Source: Armatimonadota bacterium (GTDB lineage: Bacteria > Armatimonadota > UBA5829). Taken from it: 16,469 bases of DNA. The stretch spans positions 1 to 16,469 of the forward strand of contig JAMCYN010000169.1 in the NCBI GenBank assembly GCA_023474015.1, written 5' to 3'. Made by a program: the position numbers and the translations under genes. Below, one piece after another: positions 1-7,930 of the stretch; the first letter of the stretch is position 1; each line of letters begins with the position of its first letter. Under the pieces are notes generated by a model, which was not told the origin of the DNA, did no database searches, and saw nothing but the letters and a program-made list of their open reading frames with translations.

Positions 1-1128
1 GGTACCAGCCTGGGCGAGACGGTCACGAAGATCAAGAGCAGAGATCGGATTATTGATGACTTAGTCACACCGGGGCATTTCGACGGGGAGCCGCGTATGG
101 TGTTGGTCGGGGAGCTTCGAGATAAAGAATCGCGTCAAAACTTATACACGGCTATACATTCGTTCAGTCCAGGGGAGCCCGTTGTGGGTAAGAGGATTGA
201 GGTCGAACTGCCAGAGGTAAATGTAAATCACTACCCCAGCGAGCCCCGCAATCACAACATCGTGCGAGACACTCCACTAGAGGCGTGGCGCGAGTTGGTG
301 TTCCGTCTGGTGAGGTTCGGACACCTCGTGCGGCTTAGAAAAGGGGACAGGCAGGAGTTGCAGAACGTCCGGGTGGTGGTTCGATATCCCCAGTTGGATG
401 AAGACGAGGACCTGAGAAAGTATAACTTTTCTCTCAATGAACTTATACAGTATCAGCATGACATGCTCGTCGGGCCGCTGCCGGAAGATCACAGCTATAC
501 CTATGGGAACCGGATTCGAGAGTATTACGGTTTCGACGCGCTGGACAAATTCGCCGAACGGCTTAAAGAGAACCCGCAGGACCGCGATTGCTATCTCGCG
601 CTTTGGGACAGCCACCACGACATCGATTCCGACGACGCACCGTGCCTGGTGTCGCTTTTCTTTCGGGTATTCGACGATCAGCTCACCCTCACAGCCACTT
701 ATCGCACTCATAACGCGCTCGATGCGTGGCTCAAAAACGTCTACGGCCTGATGAAAGCACAGGAAATCGTTGCGGAGAAGGCGGGACTCGAGGTCGGGCC
801 GCTAACGGTTATCAGCCACTCGATCAGCGTCGATCCCTCCAAGTATGATGTCGCCAAGCGTGTGGCGAACTCCAAGACGTTCTCGCTGGAAATCGACCCC
901 AACGGGCAGTTGATGGTCAGTATCGAAGACAACGAGATCGTGGTCCGGCATACTAACGACGAAGGAGCAGTGCTTAATGAATACCGTGCGCGAAAGGCCG
1001 AGAGAATCCAGCACGAACTCAACCGCGACTGCGTGATCTCCGACATCAACCACGCGATGTACATCGGCAGGCAGCTTGCTCGTGCCGAAATCGCCTTGCG
1101 CACCGGCGAAAAGTTTGAAGAGGGGTAG
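1..1128 (+). CDS. Thymidylate synthase-like protein with C-terminal DUF4346-like domain (5' end outside window)
   Basis: The reading frame is open to the left edge, so the true start is not visible; the first ATG inside the window is at 97. Numbering from that ATG, residues about 50-255 look like an archaeal-type thymidylate synthase, which methylates dUMP to dTMP. The segment YTYGNRIREYYG (134-145) leads into the core. The catalytic PC motif has Cys183, Arg203 lies 20 residues on and Asn214 11 residues after that, the same spacing as Cys146/Arg166/Asn177 in E. coli ThyA. The usual RSCD reads RTHN here, and the later His/Tyr substrate contacts (GDTHLY in ThyA) appear lost in ISHSISVDP. Residues about 262-343, with DPNG and a closing HAMYIGRQLARAEIAL, resemble DUF4346. 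The next gene starts 6 bases after the stop, suggesting an operon. Fold assignment is fairly sure; activity on dUMP is not. Confidence 0.78.
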   Translation, partial: GTSLGETVTKIKSRDRIIDDLVTPGHFDGEPRMVLVGELRDKESRQNLYTAIHSFSPGEPVVGKRIEVELPEVNVNHYPSEPRNHNIVRDTPLEAWRELVFRLVRFGHLVRLRKGDRQELQNVRVVVRYPQLDEDEDLRKYNFSLNELIQYQHDMLVGPLPEDHSYTYGNRIREYYGFDALDKFAERLKENPQDRDCYLALWDSHHDIDSDDAPCLVSLFFRVFDDQLTLTATYRTHNALDAWLKNVYGLMKAQEIVAEKAGLEVGPLTVISHSISVDPSKYDVAKRVANSKTFSLEIDPNGQLMVSIEDNEIVVRHTNDEGAVLNEYRARKAERIQHELNRDCVISDINHAMYIGRQLARAEIALRTGEKFEEG

Positions 1129-1133
1129 TATAA

Positions 1134-2003
1134 GTGGCCGGCGATGACCTGAGGAAAAGAATCGAGGCGCTTAACAAGAAGCCTCTGAGAAATGTGCCGG
1201 AGATCGAGACGCCGCGCACCGTACCTGCCGAGTCTCAAGCGCGAACCCGTTCCAAGAGCCGTGACTTCGGCCCCATAATCAATCTCGAGGATGTGATCGA
1301 GGGCGTCGCGAGCGAAGCCACCGCAGGACCGGGATACTATCTGGTCGAAAAGCCCGCGACCGAGCTTGAGGCCGAGGCGGTCCTGATCCACCAGCGGTTC
1401 GCGCGAATCGCCGGCCATCCGGACGGTACGGCGGCGGAAAGAATCACGAAGGCGTGCAAATCGGAACACATCGCGCCGGAGGAGGTGGTATTTCTCGACC
1501 TCGAAACCACGGGCCTCAGCATGACCCCCGTGTTCCTCATCGGCACGATGGAGTGCCGGGACCACGGTTTCGTGTTCAAGCAATACCTCGCGCGGGATTA
1601 TTCCGAGGAGACGAGCATTATTGCGGCGTTTGCCGAACGACTGAACAACACTCGGCTGCTGATCACGTTCAACGGCAAATGCTTCGATGTCCCCTTCCTG
1701 CAGAATCGCGCTCTGGCCTCCGGATTACGCCTGCACGGCACGCATCATCACCTTGATTTGCTGCATGAGGCGCGGCGGGTCTATGGGCGAACCCTGCCAA
1801 ATTGCAGGCTGCAGACGCTGGAGCAGATGATATGTGGCCGCTACCGGGAAGACGACATTCCCGGCGCGGAGATTCCAAAGGCGTATCATGAGTTCGTGCG
1901 CACCGGGAACGCCGACAAAATCGGACGGATTATGCAGCACAACCTCTACGACCTCCTCACGATGGCCGACCTGATGCACCGAATGTGGAACGCCGCTACA
2001 TAG
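1134..2003 (+). CDS. Ribonuclease H-like exonuclease, YprB type (DEDD)
   Basis: A 289-residue protein with a GTG start at 1134, preceded by GAGGGG about 9 bases upstream, inside the end of the previous gene. Residues 1-115 are polar and probably a linker. Residues about 118-288 form a DEDD exonuclease fold. Motif I is LDLETTG (Asp122, Glu124), motif II is TFNGKCFDVPFL (Asp185), and the last motif is HNLYDLLTM (Asp273). HLDLLH at 206-211 matches the segment following motif II in YprB-type RNase_H_2 proteins. Such enzymes remove nucleotides from RNA or DNA using two metal ions; the substrate here is unknown. It is probably translated with the thymidylate synthase-like gene upstream. Its stop codon overlaps the tail of the converging YtxH gene. 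Confidence 0.85.
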   Translation: MAGDDLRKRIEALNKKPLRNVPEIETPRTVPAESQARTRSKSRDFGPIINLEDVIEGVASEATAGPGYYLVEKPATELEAEAVLIHQRFARIAGHPDGTAAERITKACKSEHIAPEEVVFLDLETTGLSMTPVFLIGTMECRDHGFVFKQYLARDYSEETSIIAAFAERLNNTRLLITFNGKCFDVPFLQNRALASGLRLHGTHHHLDLLHEARRVYGRTLPNCRLQTLEQMICGRYREDDIPGAEIPKAYHEFVRTGNADKIGRIMQHNLYDLLTMADLMHRMWNAAT

Positions 2004-2202
2004 CCTGTTTGATGGCTCCAACGGCGTCCTGGGCTTTGTGCCGAACTCCGCCTGCGATTCCCGTGATCTTGTTGCGCGCCGAGCCGGCCACATTCGACAC
2101 CTTGCGGCGCGTAGTCTCTCCACGCTCCGGCGCGAAAAGCATCCCCACGGCGGCCCCGACGCCAACACCGATCAACACACCGAAGAAAAACTGTCTTGAC
2201 AT
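1996..2202 (-). CDS. YtxH-domain small membrane protein
   Basis: A 68-residue protein. I chose the ATG at 2202 because an AGGAGG Shine-Dalgarno (complement of 2212-2217) lies at the proper distance; an 11-residue upstream extension has no such support. Residues 4-22 are one glycine-rich hydrophobic helix (FFFGVLIGVGVGAAVGMLF), followed by APERGETTRRK and an amphipathic tail. This is the typical YtxH pattern: short glycine-zipper helix, AP(x)xG turn, basic tail. Members are envelope-associated and often stress-linked, without a defined biochemical role. The gene lies 48 bases after the GH78-like gene on the same strand but has its own TATTAT -10 candidate. Its stop overlaps the converging exonuclease gene by 8 bases. 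Confidence 0.75.
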   Translation of the reverse strand: MSRQFFFGVLIGVGVGAAVGMLFAPERGETTRRKVSNVAGSARNKITGIAGGVRHKAQDAVGAIKQAM

Positions 2203-2225
2203 AGTGTCTTGCCTCCTACACAAGC

Positions 2226-2231
2226 ATAATA
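2226..2231 (-). promoter_or_regulatory. Candidate -10 box for the YtxH gene
   Basis: On the minus strand this reads TATTAT, about 24 bases upstream of the ATG at 2202 and just ahead of the AGGAGG ribosome binding site. The -35 position 17 bases further up (TTAGAT) is poor. If used, it gives a very short leader and lets this gene be expressed separately from the glycosidase gene before it. Confidence 0.35.
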
Positions 2232-2250
2232 CCACAATGAGGGGGGCTAT

Positions 2251-4587
2251 CTAACCCTCTCGAACGATGTATCGAACGTGGGTGCTCACGCTCTCGCGGA
2301 CCCAGATGTAGTCGTCATCCGCCTGACAACGAGCGCGGGGCTCATAATACTCCGGAGGCTCCTCTTCCTGCGTCTTGAGCCAATCCACGTATGGGTCGTG
2401 CTCTTCGCCGTCGCGCCAGATCACATTCCCCCAGCCGTAGGTCTTGCGCGCGCGGCGCTCGGGGGTCTCGGGGTTCAGGTCGTGCTCCTCGATAACGGGC
2501 CGCTTGAAACCCGCGACCGGCAGCGCGACAATAAAACCGTCTGGGCCGTTGATGTCGATCTGAAAGGCGTCCTTCGTGTGACGCCATTCCACTTTGAGAA
2601 ACCCGGGATGCGTGCTGAAGCCGCCCTTCGCCCACTCCAGGTCGCCGGTATGGGGCTGGATGATGACAACCGGAGACTGCGGCGTTGAGGGCTTGATGCC
2701 CAACACCTCCGCCAAAAGGAAATAGGTCGGCGCGCCTGAAGCGGCATAGCAGCGGCTCGTCGGAGAAGCGGCGCCCGAGGCGGGGTCGAATGCGTCCCAC
2801 CAGGCAGTGGCCCCACACTGAAGCATCCCGCCCCATATTGCACGGATTTGCTCAAGCGCTTCATCGACCATACCCAGCCTCGCCATCGCTTGCAGCGCGT
2901 AGAGGCTCCAACCGATGTCGCCGCCCGTTATCAATCCTCCATTCGCCCTGATGGACTCCGAATTGCGAGCATCCGCCAGGCCGAAAGCGACACTCGCAGC
3001 CATCGCTCGAGTACTCAAAGCATCACGTGGAAACGTACTGTTGAACATGTGGAAGACCGCATCGGCCCGAGAATGCCACAGGACCGAATCGTCGTGTCTA
3101 TCGAGCACCGCCGCGAGCTTGGAGGCGTCGCGCAACGCCTGATAATAGAATGCGCCGCACACCGGGCAGGCATCCCCGCCGTGACCGTGCGGCAGCCCAT
3201 CATCGCCTTCTATTGCCCGAAGACGGTCGCTAATCGCGGTCCACAATGCCGAATAAAGCTCCTCGACTAAGTGGCGGTCGCCCGTGTATAGACAATAATC
3301 GTGCAGCATCATCACCCAGATGAGAGGTTCATCGGGGCAGCCCGGCGCGCCGGATTCATTGCTCGGAACAAGCTCGCGCAGGGCTTTTGCGGCAAGGTCA
3401 CTTTCGAAGAAACTGTAATAATTCAGCACGGCCTGAATCCGCGCAGGCCCGAGACGTTGGCTGGGGTCCGTCAGGGGCGAGGTCTCGTACGTTTCCTGCA
3501 TGCACAAGCCGAGTGTGTAGACCCCCGTCCGATAGATTTCGTTGAGCAAATCGTCGGAGCACTCAAATGACCACGCCTGGGTCGCCGGATAGCCTACCTC
3601 CACGAGCGAAACGCTTTCGATATGGACGGGTTGGTCCAGATCACGGAATGTCAGTTGCATATATCTAAAGACCCTGCGACCGAACGACTGCCACTCCTGC
3701 CTGCCGCCGTGCAGAATCACACGGTCCGACTGCCCGGCACGGTCCAACGCGCCGTTTGAGTCCAGAATCTCGCCATAAGCCAAATCCACGACGCCGTACC
3801 GGCCATCGCGCACCCTTATGGTTGGAAACCCGACGACCTCCCGGCCAAAGTCGAGAATCACGGTCGATTCGACCCCCACCGGAGCCACCGCCACATCCCG
3901 TGAGGCGCCGACGAGCCTACGGACGTTCTTAATCTGGCCCGGCTTGGCGGGAGATTTCTCACGATCGTTATCCGGACATGGCGCATTGCCGCAACTGACG
4001 ACCTTCTCCGGAAACGCCTCTCGCATACGCAGCGGTGGAATTGGTCGGCGAACCAGCTCAACCCATGGCCCGGCCCCGACCTCACCGATCACTTCGGGCT
4101 CGTCCCAACTCGAATCGTCGTAGCCGACTACATTCCAGCCGACCGGCTTCTTCCGGGAATCGTAGAGCTCCCGGAAGCCCATATCGTCAGACGCCGATTC
4201 ATAGTCTTCGGCGGGCAGCAGTTTCCACGTCTCGTCAGTAGCTACGACCAGCTTGTCCGCATCTCCATTTCCGAGATCCATTTGGAAGAGGAACCCCCCG
4301 ACCATGTCCACGCCGGGATTATAGCACAGCGCGCCGATGACGTTGCGCCCCGGTCGCAAGTAGCGTTTAAGGTCGTATTGATCGTAGTATTGAACCTGCG
4401 GGCGACACGGGCCGGGTCCGCGGCCCACGTGGCGGCCGTTGAAGTAGAGCTTATACTCGGAGGAACACGTAACGCAGGCGGTCGCAAGCGGCGTTGACTC
4501 CAGATCGACCTCCTTACGGGCATACAGGTAGAAGTTGCGCGTGCCTGACCGCGACTTCGCCCAGATCCATTTCGCTTCCCAGTTCAT
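2251..4587 (-). CDS. GH78-like (alpha-L-rhamnosidase family) glycoside hydrolase
   Basis: A 778-residue protein from the ATG at 4587 (MNWEAKWIWA, a common GH78 start). A TTG at 4662 with a GAAGGA site just upstream would add 25 residues rich in CCGAAAG-type repeats and overlap the preceding gene. Residues 1 to about 340 are beta-sandwich domains (YKLYFNGRHVGRGP is typical). About 345-640 is the six-hairpin catalytic barrel, and the C-terminal beta domain follows. GH78 enzymes release terminal L-rhamnose by inversion. Here the catalytic signature, normally DCPxREx6GD, reads as TSPLTDPSQRLGPAR (about 367-381), so the first acid is Thr, the acid/base Glu is Asp and the later Asp is Pro. The C-terminal catalytic Glu region reads GATAWWDAFDP. 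There is no signal peptide, so it is probably cytoplasmic. Family is fairly sure; rhamnosidase activity is doubtful. Confidence 0.72.
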   Translation of the reverse strand: MNWEAKWIWAKSRSGTRNFYLYARKEVDLESTPLATACVTCSSEYKLYFNGRHVGRGPGPCRPQVQYYDQYDLKRYLRPGRNVIGALCYNPGVDMVGGFLFQMDLGNGDADKLVVATDETWKLLPAEDYESASDDMGFRELYDSRKKPVGWNVVGYDDSSWDEPEVIGEVGAGPWVELVRRPIPPLRMREAFPEKVVSCGNAPCPDNDREKSPAKPGQIKNVRRLVGASRDVAVAPVGVESTVILDFGREVVGFPTIRVRDGRYGVVDLAYGEILDSNGALDRAGQSDRVILHGGRQEWQSFGRRVFRYMQLTFRDLDQPVHIESVSLVEVGYPATQAWSFECSDDLLNEIYRTGVYTLGLCMQETYETSPLTDPSQRLGPARIQAVLNYYSFFESDLAAKALRELVPSNESGAPGCPDEPLIWVMMLHDYCLYTGDRHLVEELYSALWTAISDRLRAIEGDDGLPHGHGGDACPVCGAFYYQALRDASKLAAVLDRHDDSVLWHSRADAVFHMFNSTFPRDALSTRAMAASVAFGLADARNSESIRANGGLITGGDIGWSLYALQAMARLGMVDEALEQIRAIWGGMLQCGATAWWDAFDPASGAASPTSRCYAASGAPTYFLLAEVLGIKPSTPQSPVVIIQPHTGDLEWAKGGFSTHPGFLKVEWRHTKDAFQIDINGPDGFIVALPVAGFKRPVIEEHDLNPETPERRARKTYGWGNVIWRDGEEHDPYVDWLKTQEEEPPEYYEPRARCQADDDYIWVRESVSTHVRYIVREG

Positions 4588-4645
4588 GGGCGTTGGTCGA
4601 TCCTTGAACCCATTTCGGTCTTTCGGTCCTTTCGGGTTTTCGTGA

Positions 4646-5113
4646 TTAATTCCCTTCCTCAACTGAATCCTTCAGCGCCTCGAGCACGTGCTGGACGTGA
4701 GTGCCGCGCCAATAAATTCTATCGCATTGCTCGCAGTAACCGAAGTCATGCTGGGTTTTATACACATACGGCGGCACGCGCTCCCCGACCTCGGACTTCG
4801 GGATGGGTCTGATCTCGCCGTTGCAGACCGTGCACCTTGTGAAAAGCGAATCCTCCGACAGACGAAGGTCCAGCGCCTTGAACACCTGCCTGACCTGCTC
4901 GCGAGTCGTGCCCCAGTCGACGAACACACACCGGGCGCGCACCATCCGCCTCTCGCACAGCCTCACATCGCGCGTCAACAGAACTCGATCCTCCCGCACC
5001 GCGATACGGACCAGTTCCTCATCGTCGGCGTCGAGGATATACACGGTGTCGTACCCGAGCATCCTCAACCACTTCGCCAGCTTTCCGAGCATACAATCCG
5101 CGATGAACTTCAT
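4646..5113 (-). CDS. Mut7-C RNase domain protein with zinc ribbon
   Basis: A 155-residue protein of the Mut7-C (COG1656) family, a PIN-like nuclease fold followed by a treble-clef or zinc-ribbon segment. The N-terminus MKFIADCMLGKLAKWLRMLG is diagnostic and carries Asp6. Further acidic residues lie at DADDEE (28-33) and TRD (47-49), as expected for metal-dependent PIN-like catalysis. Cys94/Cys97 and Cys127/Cys130 form the two CxxC knuckles. Length equals the usual family size and the ATG start fits the conserved N-terminus. No strong ribosome binding site precedes it. It is the first gene of a minus-strand group with the GH78-like gene, whose two possible starts lie 58 bases after, or 17 bases inside, its 3' end. 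Probable ribonuclease; substrate unknown. Confidence 0.9.
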   Translation of the reverse strand: MKFIADCMLGKLAKWLRMLGYDTVYILDADDEELVRIAVREDRVLLTRDVRLCERRMVRARCVFVDWGTTREQVRQVFKALDLRLSEDSLFTRCTVCNGEIRPIPKSEVGERVPPYVYKTQHDFGYCEQCDRIYWRGTHVQHVLEALKDSVEEGN

Positions 5114-5448
5114 GTCTAAACCGTCACGATCCAGGAGTACGCGACCTCAAGGGCTACTGATGATAGGTTGGACGTGGAGGGGACGGATTCCTGCACACTA
5201 ACTCGCAGCTTCCCCGCCCTGGACAGTGTAACAAAAGCCCCTGCGGTTAAAACCACGGCTATGAAAACACAAAGTCCCGTGTCACCACACGCTCTTTACT
5301 TCTTCCACCTCTGCACACCATGATTCTTGCGGCGGCGGGAGCCATCATACTGGATTTCCAAGTTGGCAAATGGGAGAGGTAGCCTGGGGTCGTGCAGCCT
5401 GTCGAAGGATGCGGCGGTTGTCATCGATGACTTCATCTATGTCCGGCG

Positions 5449-5474
5449 CGTGCTTCGACGGGGCTCAGCATGCT
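5449..5474 (+). repeat. 26-bp dispersed repeat, copy 1
   Basis: It begins CGTGCTTCGACG and ends GGCTCAGCATGCT. The reverse complement of 7787-7812 matches it at 25 of 26 positions; the only difference is G versus T at the twelfth base. The two copies stand in inverted orientation on either side of pcrA. Confidence 0.7.
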
Positions 5475-5557
5475 CACATTCGTGCCCAATCAAACGTGAT
5501 GTGAATTAAGATGCATTCGCCCTCACAGGACCGACGCCCCATCACATCGCCTCAATC

Positions 5558-5566
5558 TGCTATAAT
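5558..5566 (+). promoter_or_regulatory. Extended -10 promoter of pcrA
   Basis: The sequence TGCTATAAT is a perfect extended -10 element (TGnTATAAT). No TTGACA-like -35 box lies 16-18 bases upstream, which is common when the TGn extension is present. The ATG of pcrA starts only 9 bases after the hexamer, so transcription would begin at or within about 3 bases of the start codon. Confidence 0.7.
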
Positions 5567-5575
5567 GTAATCCGT

Positions 5576-7735
5576 ATGGACACGAAGATACTCAACGAGC
5601 TAAACGAACAGCAGCAGGCGGCTGTTTTGCATAACGAGGGACCGGTCCTCGTGTTCGCGGGAGCCGGCAGCGGGAAGACCAGGGTACTGACCTACCGGAT
5701 CGCCAACCTCATCAAGTCGCTCGGCGTGCGGCCCTACAATATCCTCGCGGTGACGTTCACCAACAAGGCCGCGAACGAGATGAAGGAGCGAATAGAGGCG
5801 CTTCTCGGAGAGGGAGCGGGCCGAATGTGGGCGGGGACGTTCCACGGAATTTGCGCGCGAATCCTGCGAGAGAAGGGCGAAGAGATCGGTATTGACCGCA
5901 ACTTCACCATCTTCGACGACAGCGATCAAATGGCGCTCATCCGCGAGTCTGTGGAGAGCCTGGGCTGGGACCAAAAGACTTATCACCCACGTGAACTGCT
6001 CAATCTTATTTCGCGCGCGAAGGAACAGCTCGTTCTGCCGGATGAGTTCGGACGGAGGTATGTCGGTCAACTTGAGAATGCCGCCGAAAAGGTGTATAAG
6101 GTCTACCAGTCAAAGCTGGCGCAGAACCACGCGCTCGACTTTGACGACCTGATAATGTATGCCGTCCTCCTGTTAAAGAATCGGCCCGCCGTGCTGGAGC
6201 ACTACCAGAGCCGCTTCCATTATGTCCTCGTTGACGAGTATCAGGATATCAACTATTCGCAATATCAGCTCGTGCGGCTCCTCGCGGCCAAGCACGGCAA
6301 TATTTTCTGCGTCGGGGATGATGACCAGTCGATCTATCGATGGCGCGGGGCGGACGTCGGGATCATCCTCCAATTCGAGGCCGACTACCCCGACGCCACT
6401 ATCTACAAGCTCGAGCAGAACTATCGCTCCACGAAGAAAATCCTAGAGGCCGCGCACCACGTGGTCAAGCGCAACCAAGGCCGCGCAACCAAGAAGCTCT
6501 GGACCGAGAATGACGAGGGCTGCGACATCGAGATCATCGAGTCCGCCAATGAGCGCGACGAGGCTGACACCATCGCCCGCTCAATCGAGGACAAAACCGT
6601 CTTCGGCAATCGGGACTATTCGGATGTCGTGATTCTATATAGAATGAACGCCCAGTCACGCGTATTTGAAGAGGCCCTGATTAACAGGCGGATACCATAC
6701 CGGCTGATTGGGGCGGTACGGTTCTACGAGCGCAAAGAAATTAAGGACATCCTCGCCTACCTGCGCCTAGCGGTGAACCCTTACGAGACGGTGAGCCTGC
6801 GGCGCGTCATCAACGTGCCCACGCGCGGGATCGGGCAAACATCGTTCGGCAGGCTCGAAGAGTTCGCGATCCACGAAGAGATCACGCTTTTCGAGGCGCT
6901 CATTCGCGTCGAGGAGGCAGCCGACATCCCCAAGCGCGCCCGCAGCGCGATGGCGCAGTTCGCGGAGATCGTAAAACACATTCACGAAATGAGCGCGAAC
7001 GTCTCCGTGCGCGCGCTGGTCGAGGAGATTCTGCTGGTGTCCGGCTATGTCAAGGCTCTCGAGGAAGAACACACGATGGAGAGCCAGTCGCGGCTGGAAA
7101 ACGTGAAGGAACTCCTGTCCGTCACGGAGCAGTTCGAGGCAGGCGGCGGCGATACCAGCCTGCGAGGATTCCTTGAGCAGGTCGCCTTGATCTCCGACAT
7201 CGATACCTACGACGAGTCCGGCAAAGCCATCACCCTCATGACCCTGCACGCGGCCAAGGGGCTGGAGTTTCCCATCGTCTACATGGCCGGTATGGAGGAG
7301 GGACTCTTCCCCCACAGGCGCTCGATGGATGATCGCGAGGAGCTTGAAGAAGAACGGCGTCTGTGCTACGTCGGCATGACCCGCGCGCGCGAAGAGCTTA
7401 AGTTTTCCTACGCGCATCAGCGAATGCTCATGGGCCAGATCCAACGCTCGGACATGTCGCGCTTCATCCGAGAGATCCCCGAGGAACTCTTCGCCGCGAC
7501 CATCCCCAAACGCAGGCAGACATCGGACACCGCCTGGCGCACCGAGTTCAAACCGGTCCGATCCACCGGCTCGATCACCTACCGACCCGGGCAAAAAGTG
7601 ATCCACGAGCAGTTCGGACGCGGCATCGTGCTCAACTCCACCGGCGCGGGCGCCGAGGAACAGGTGACGGTCGCGTTCGACGGCGAGGGGATAAAGAAGC
7701 TGGTCGTCGCCTACGCCAAGTTGGAAAAAGTATAG
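5576..7735 (+). CDS. pcrA: ATP-dependent DNA helicase PcrA/UvrD (SF1A)
   Basis: A 719-residue 3'-5' DNA helicase, close to the usual PcrA length of about 720. All SF1A motifs are present: Q motif LNEQQQAAV (8-16), Walker A GAGSGKT (29-35), Ia VTFTNKAANEM (59-69), II DEYQD (220-224), III GDDDQSIYRWRGAD (247-260), IV QNYRST (281-286), V TLHAAKGLEF (556-565) and VI VGMTRA (599-604). GMEEGLFPH follows motif V as in PcrA. The C-terminus (PGQKVIHEQFGRGIV and onward) is the Tudor-like domain that binds RNA polymerase or UvrB in PcrA/UvrD. It acts in nucleotide excision repair, removal of replication-blocking complexes and restraint of recombination. The ATG gives the normal N-terminus, yet no Shine-Dalgarno precedes it. 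The gene stands alone, flanked by repeats on both sides. Confidence 0.97.
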   Translation: MDTKILNELNEQQQAAVLHNEGPVLVFAGAGSGKTRVLTYRIANLIKSLGVRPYNILAVTFTNKAANEMKERIEALLGEGAGRMWAGTFHGICARILREKGEEIGIDRNFTIFDDSDQMALIRESVESLGWDQKTYHPRELLNLISRAKEQLVLPDEFGRRYVGQLENAAEKVYKVYQSKLAQNHALDFDDLIMYAVLLLKNRPAVLEHYQSRFHYVLVDEYQDINYSQYQLVRLLAAKHGNIFCVGDDDQSIYRWRGADVGIILQFEADYPDATIYKLEQNYRSTKKILEAAHHVVKRNQGRATKKLWTENDEGCDIEIIESANERDEADTIARSIEDKTVFGNRDYSDVVILYRMNAQSRVFEEALINRRIPYRLIGAVRFYERKEIKDILAYLRLAVNPYETVSLRRVINVPTRGIGQTSFGRLEEFAIHEEITLFEALIRVEEAADIPKRARSAMAQFAEIVKHIHEMSANVSVRALVEEILLVSGYVKALEEEHTMESQSRLENVKELLSVTEQFEAGGGDTSLRGFLEQVALISDIDTYDESGKAITLMTLHAAKGLEFPIVYMAGMEEGLFPHRRSMDDREELEEERRLCYVGMTRAREELKFSYAHQRMLMGQIQRSDMSRFIREIPEELFAATIPKRRQTSDTAWRTEFKPVRSTGSITYRPGQKVIHEQFGRGIVLNSTGAGAEEQVTVAFDGEGIKKLVVAYAKLEKV

Positions 7736-7786
7736 GTGTAGCCGTCTCTCAAATCACACACAAACCCAGCATCCTGAGACAATCCC

Positions 7787-7812
7787 AGCATGCTGAGCCC
7801 AGTCGAAGCACG
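7787..7812 (-). repeat. 26-bp dispersed repeat, copy 2 (inverted)
   Basis: The reverse complement matches 5449-5474 at 25 of 26 bases. It lies 52 bases after the pcrA stop, in inverted orientation to copy 1. Its first half overlaps the second of two 14-mers in direct tandem (7765-7778 and 7784-7797, 13 of 14 identical). Confidence 0.7.
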
Positions 7813-7843
7813 CGGCCAGTTCTCATCGAAGGCTTGTTGCACT

Positions 7844-7869
7844 GTATCGGGAAACCCTTTTCCCGATAC
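7844..7869. repeat. TCGGGA hairpin 1
   Basis: A perfect 11-bp stem GTATCGGGAAA / TTTCCCGATAC with a CCCT loop. It shares the TCGGGA/TCCCGA core with the hairpins at 7889-7914 and 9715-9739. No T-run follows on either strand, so it is not a standard intrinsic terminator, though it could stabilise or end the pcrA message. Confidence 0.75.
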
Positions 7870-7888
7870 CTTTGCTGTGAACGAGGGG

Positions 7889-7914
7889 GTTTCGGGATAG
7901 GGGTATCCCGAAAC
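7889..7914. repeat. TCGGGA hairpin 2
   Basis: A perfect 11-bp stem GTTTCGGGATA / TATCCCGAAAC with a GGGG loop. Compared with hairpin 1, arm positions 3 and 10 are changed (A to T in both) and both changes are matched in the other arm, so pairing is kept. It ends 16 bases before the -35 box of the peptidase gene. Confidence 0.75.
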
Positions 7915-7930
7915 AACTCAACGCGGCCTA

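Larger units (their letters stand above)
5114..5575. other. Intergenic region between the divergent Mut7-C and pcrA genes
   Basis: 462 bases with no convincing gene. A 60-residue frame at 5327-5509 has no ribosome binding site and no recognisable family. The stretch holds GTCGAAGGATG (5401-5411) and, about 40 bases later in the opposite sense, the 26-bp repeat at 5449-5474. Both look like the GTCGAAGGATG/CTTCGAC..GCTCAG fragments that I recall as common intergenic repeats in many bacteria. The right end carries the pcrA promoter. No clear promoter for the Mut7-C gene was found. Confidence 0.6.

Noticed and set aside
741..1583. 280-residue minus-strand frame
   Set aside because: It lies across the thymidylate synthase-like and exonuclease genes, has no family motif and reads as the antisense of real coding sequence.
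5327..5509. 60-residue plus-strand frame in the gap before pcrA
   Set aside because: No ribosome binding site, no recognisable family, and it runs through the repeat fragments.
6767..7606. 279-residue minus-strand frame
   Set aside because: Fully antisense to conserved pcrA; His/Asp/Arg-rich composition is typical of a shadow frame in GC-rich DNA.
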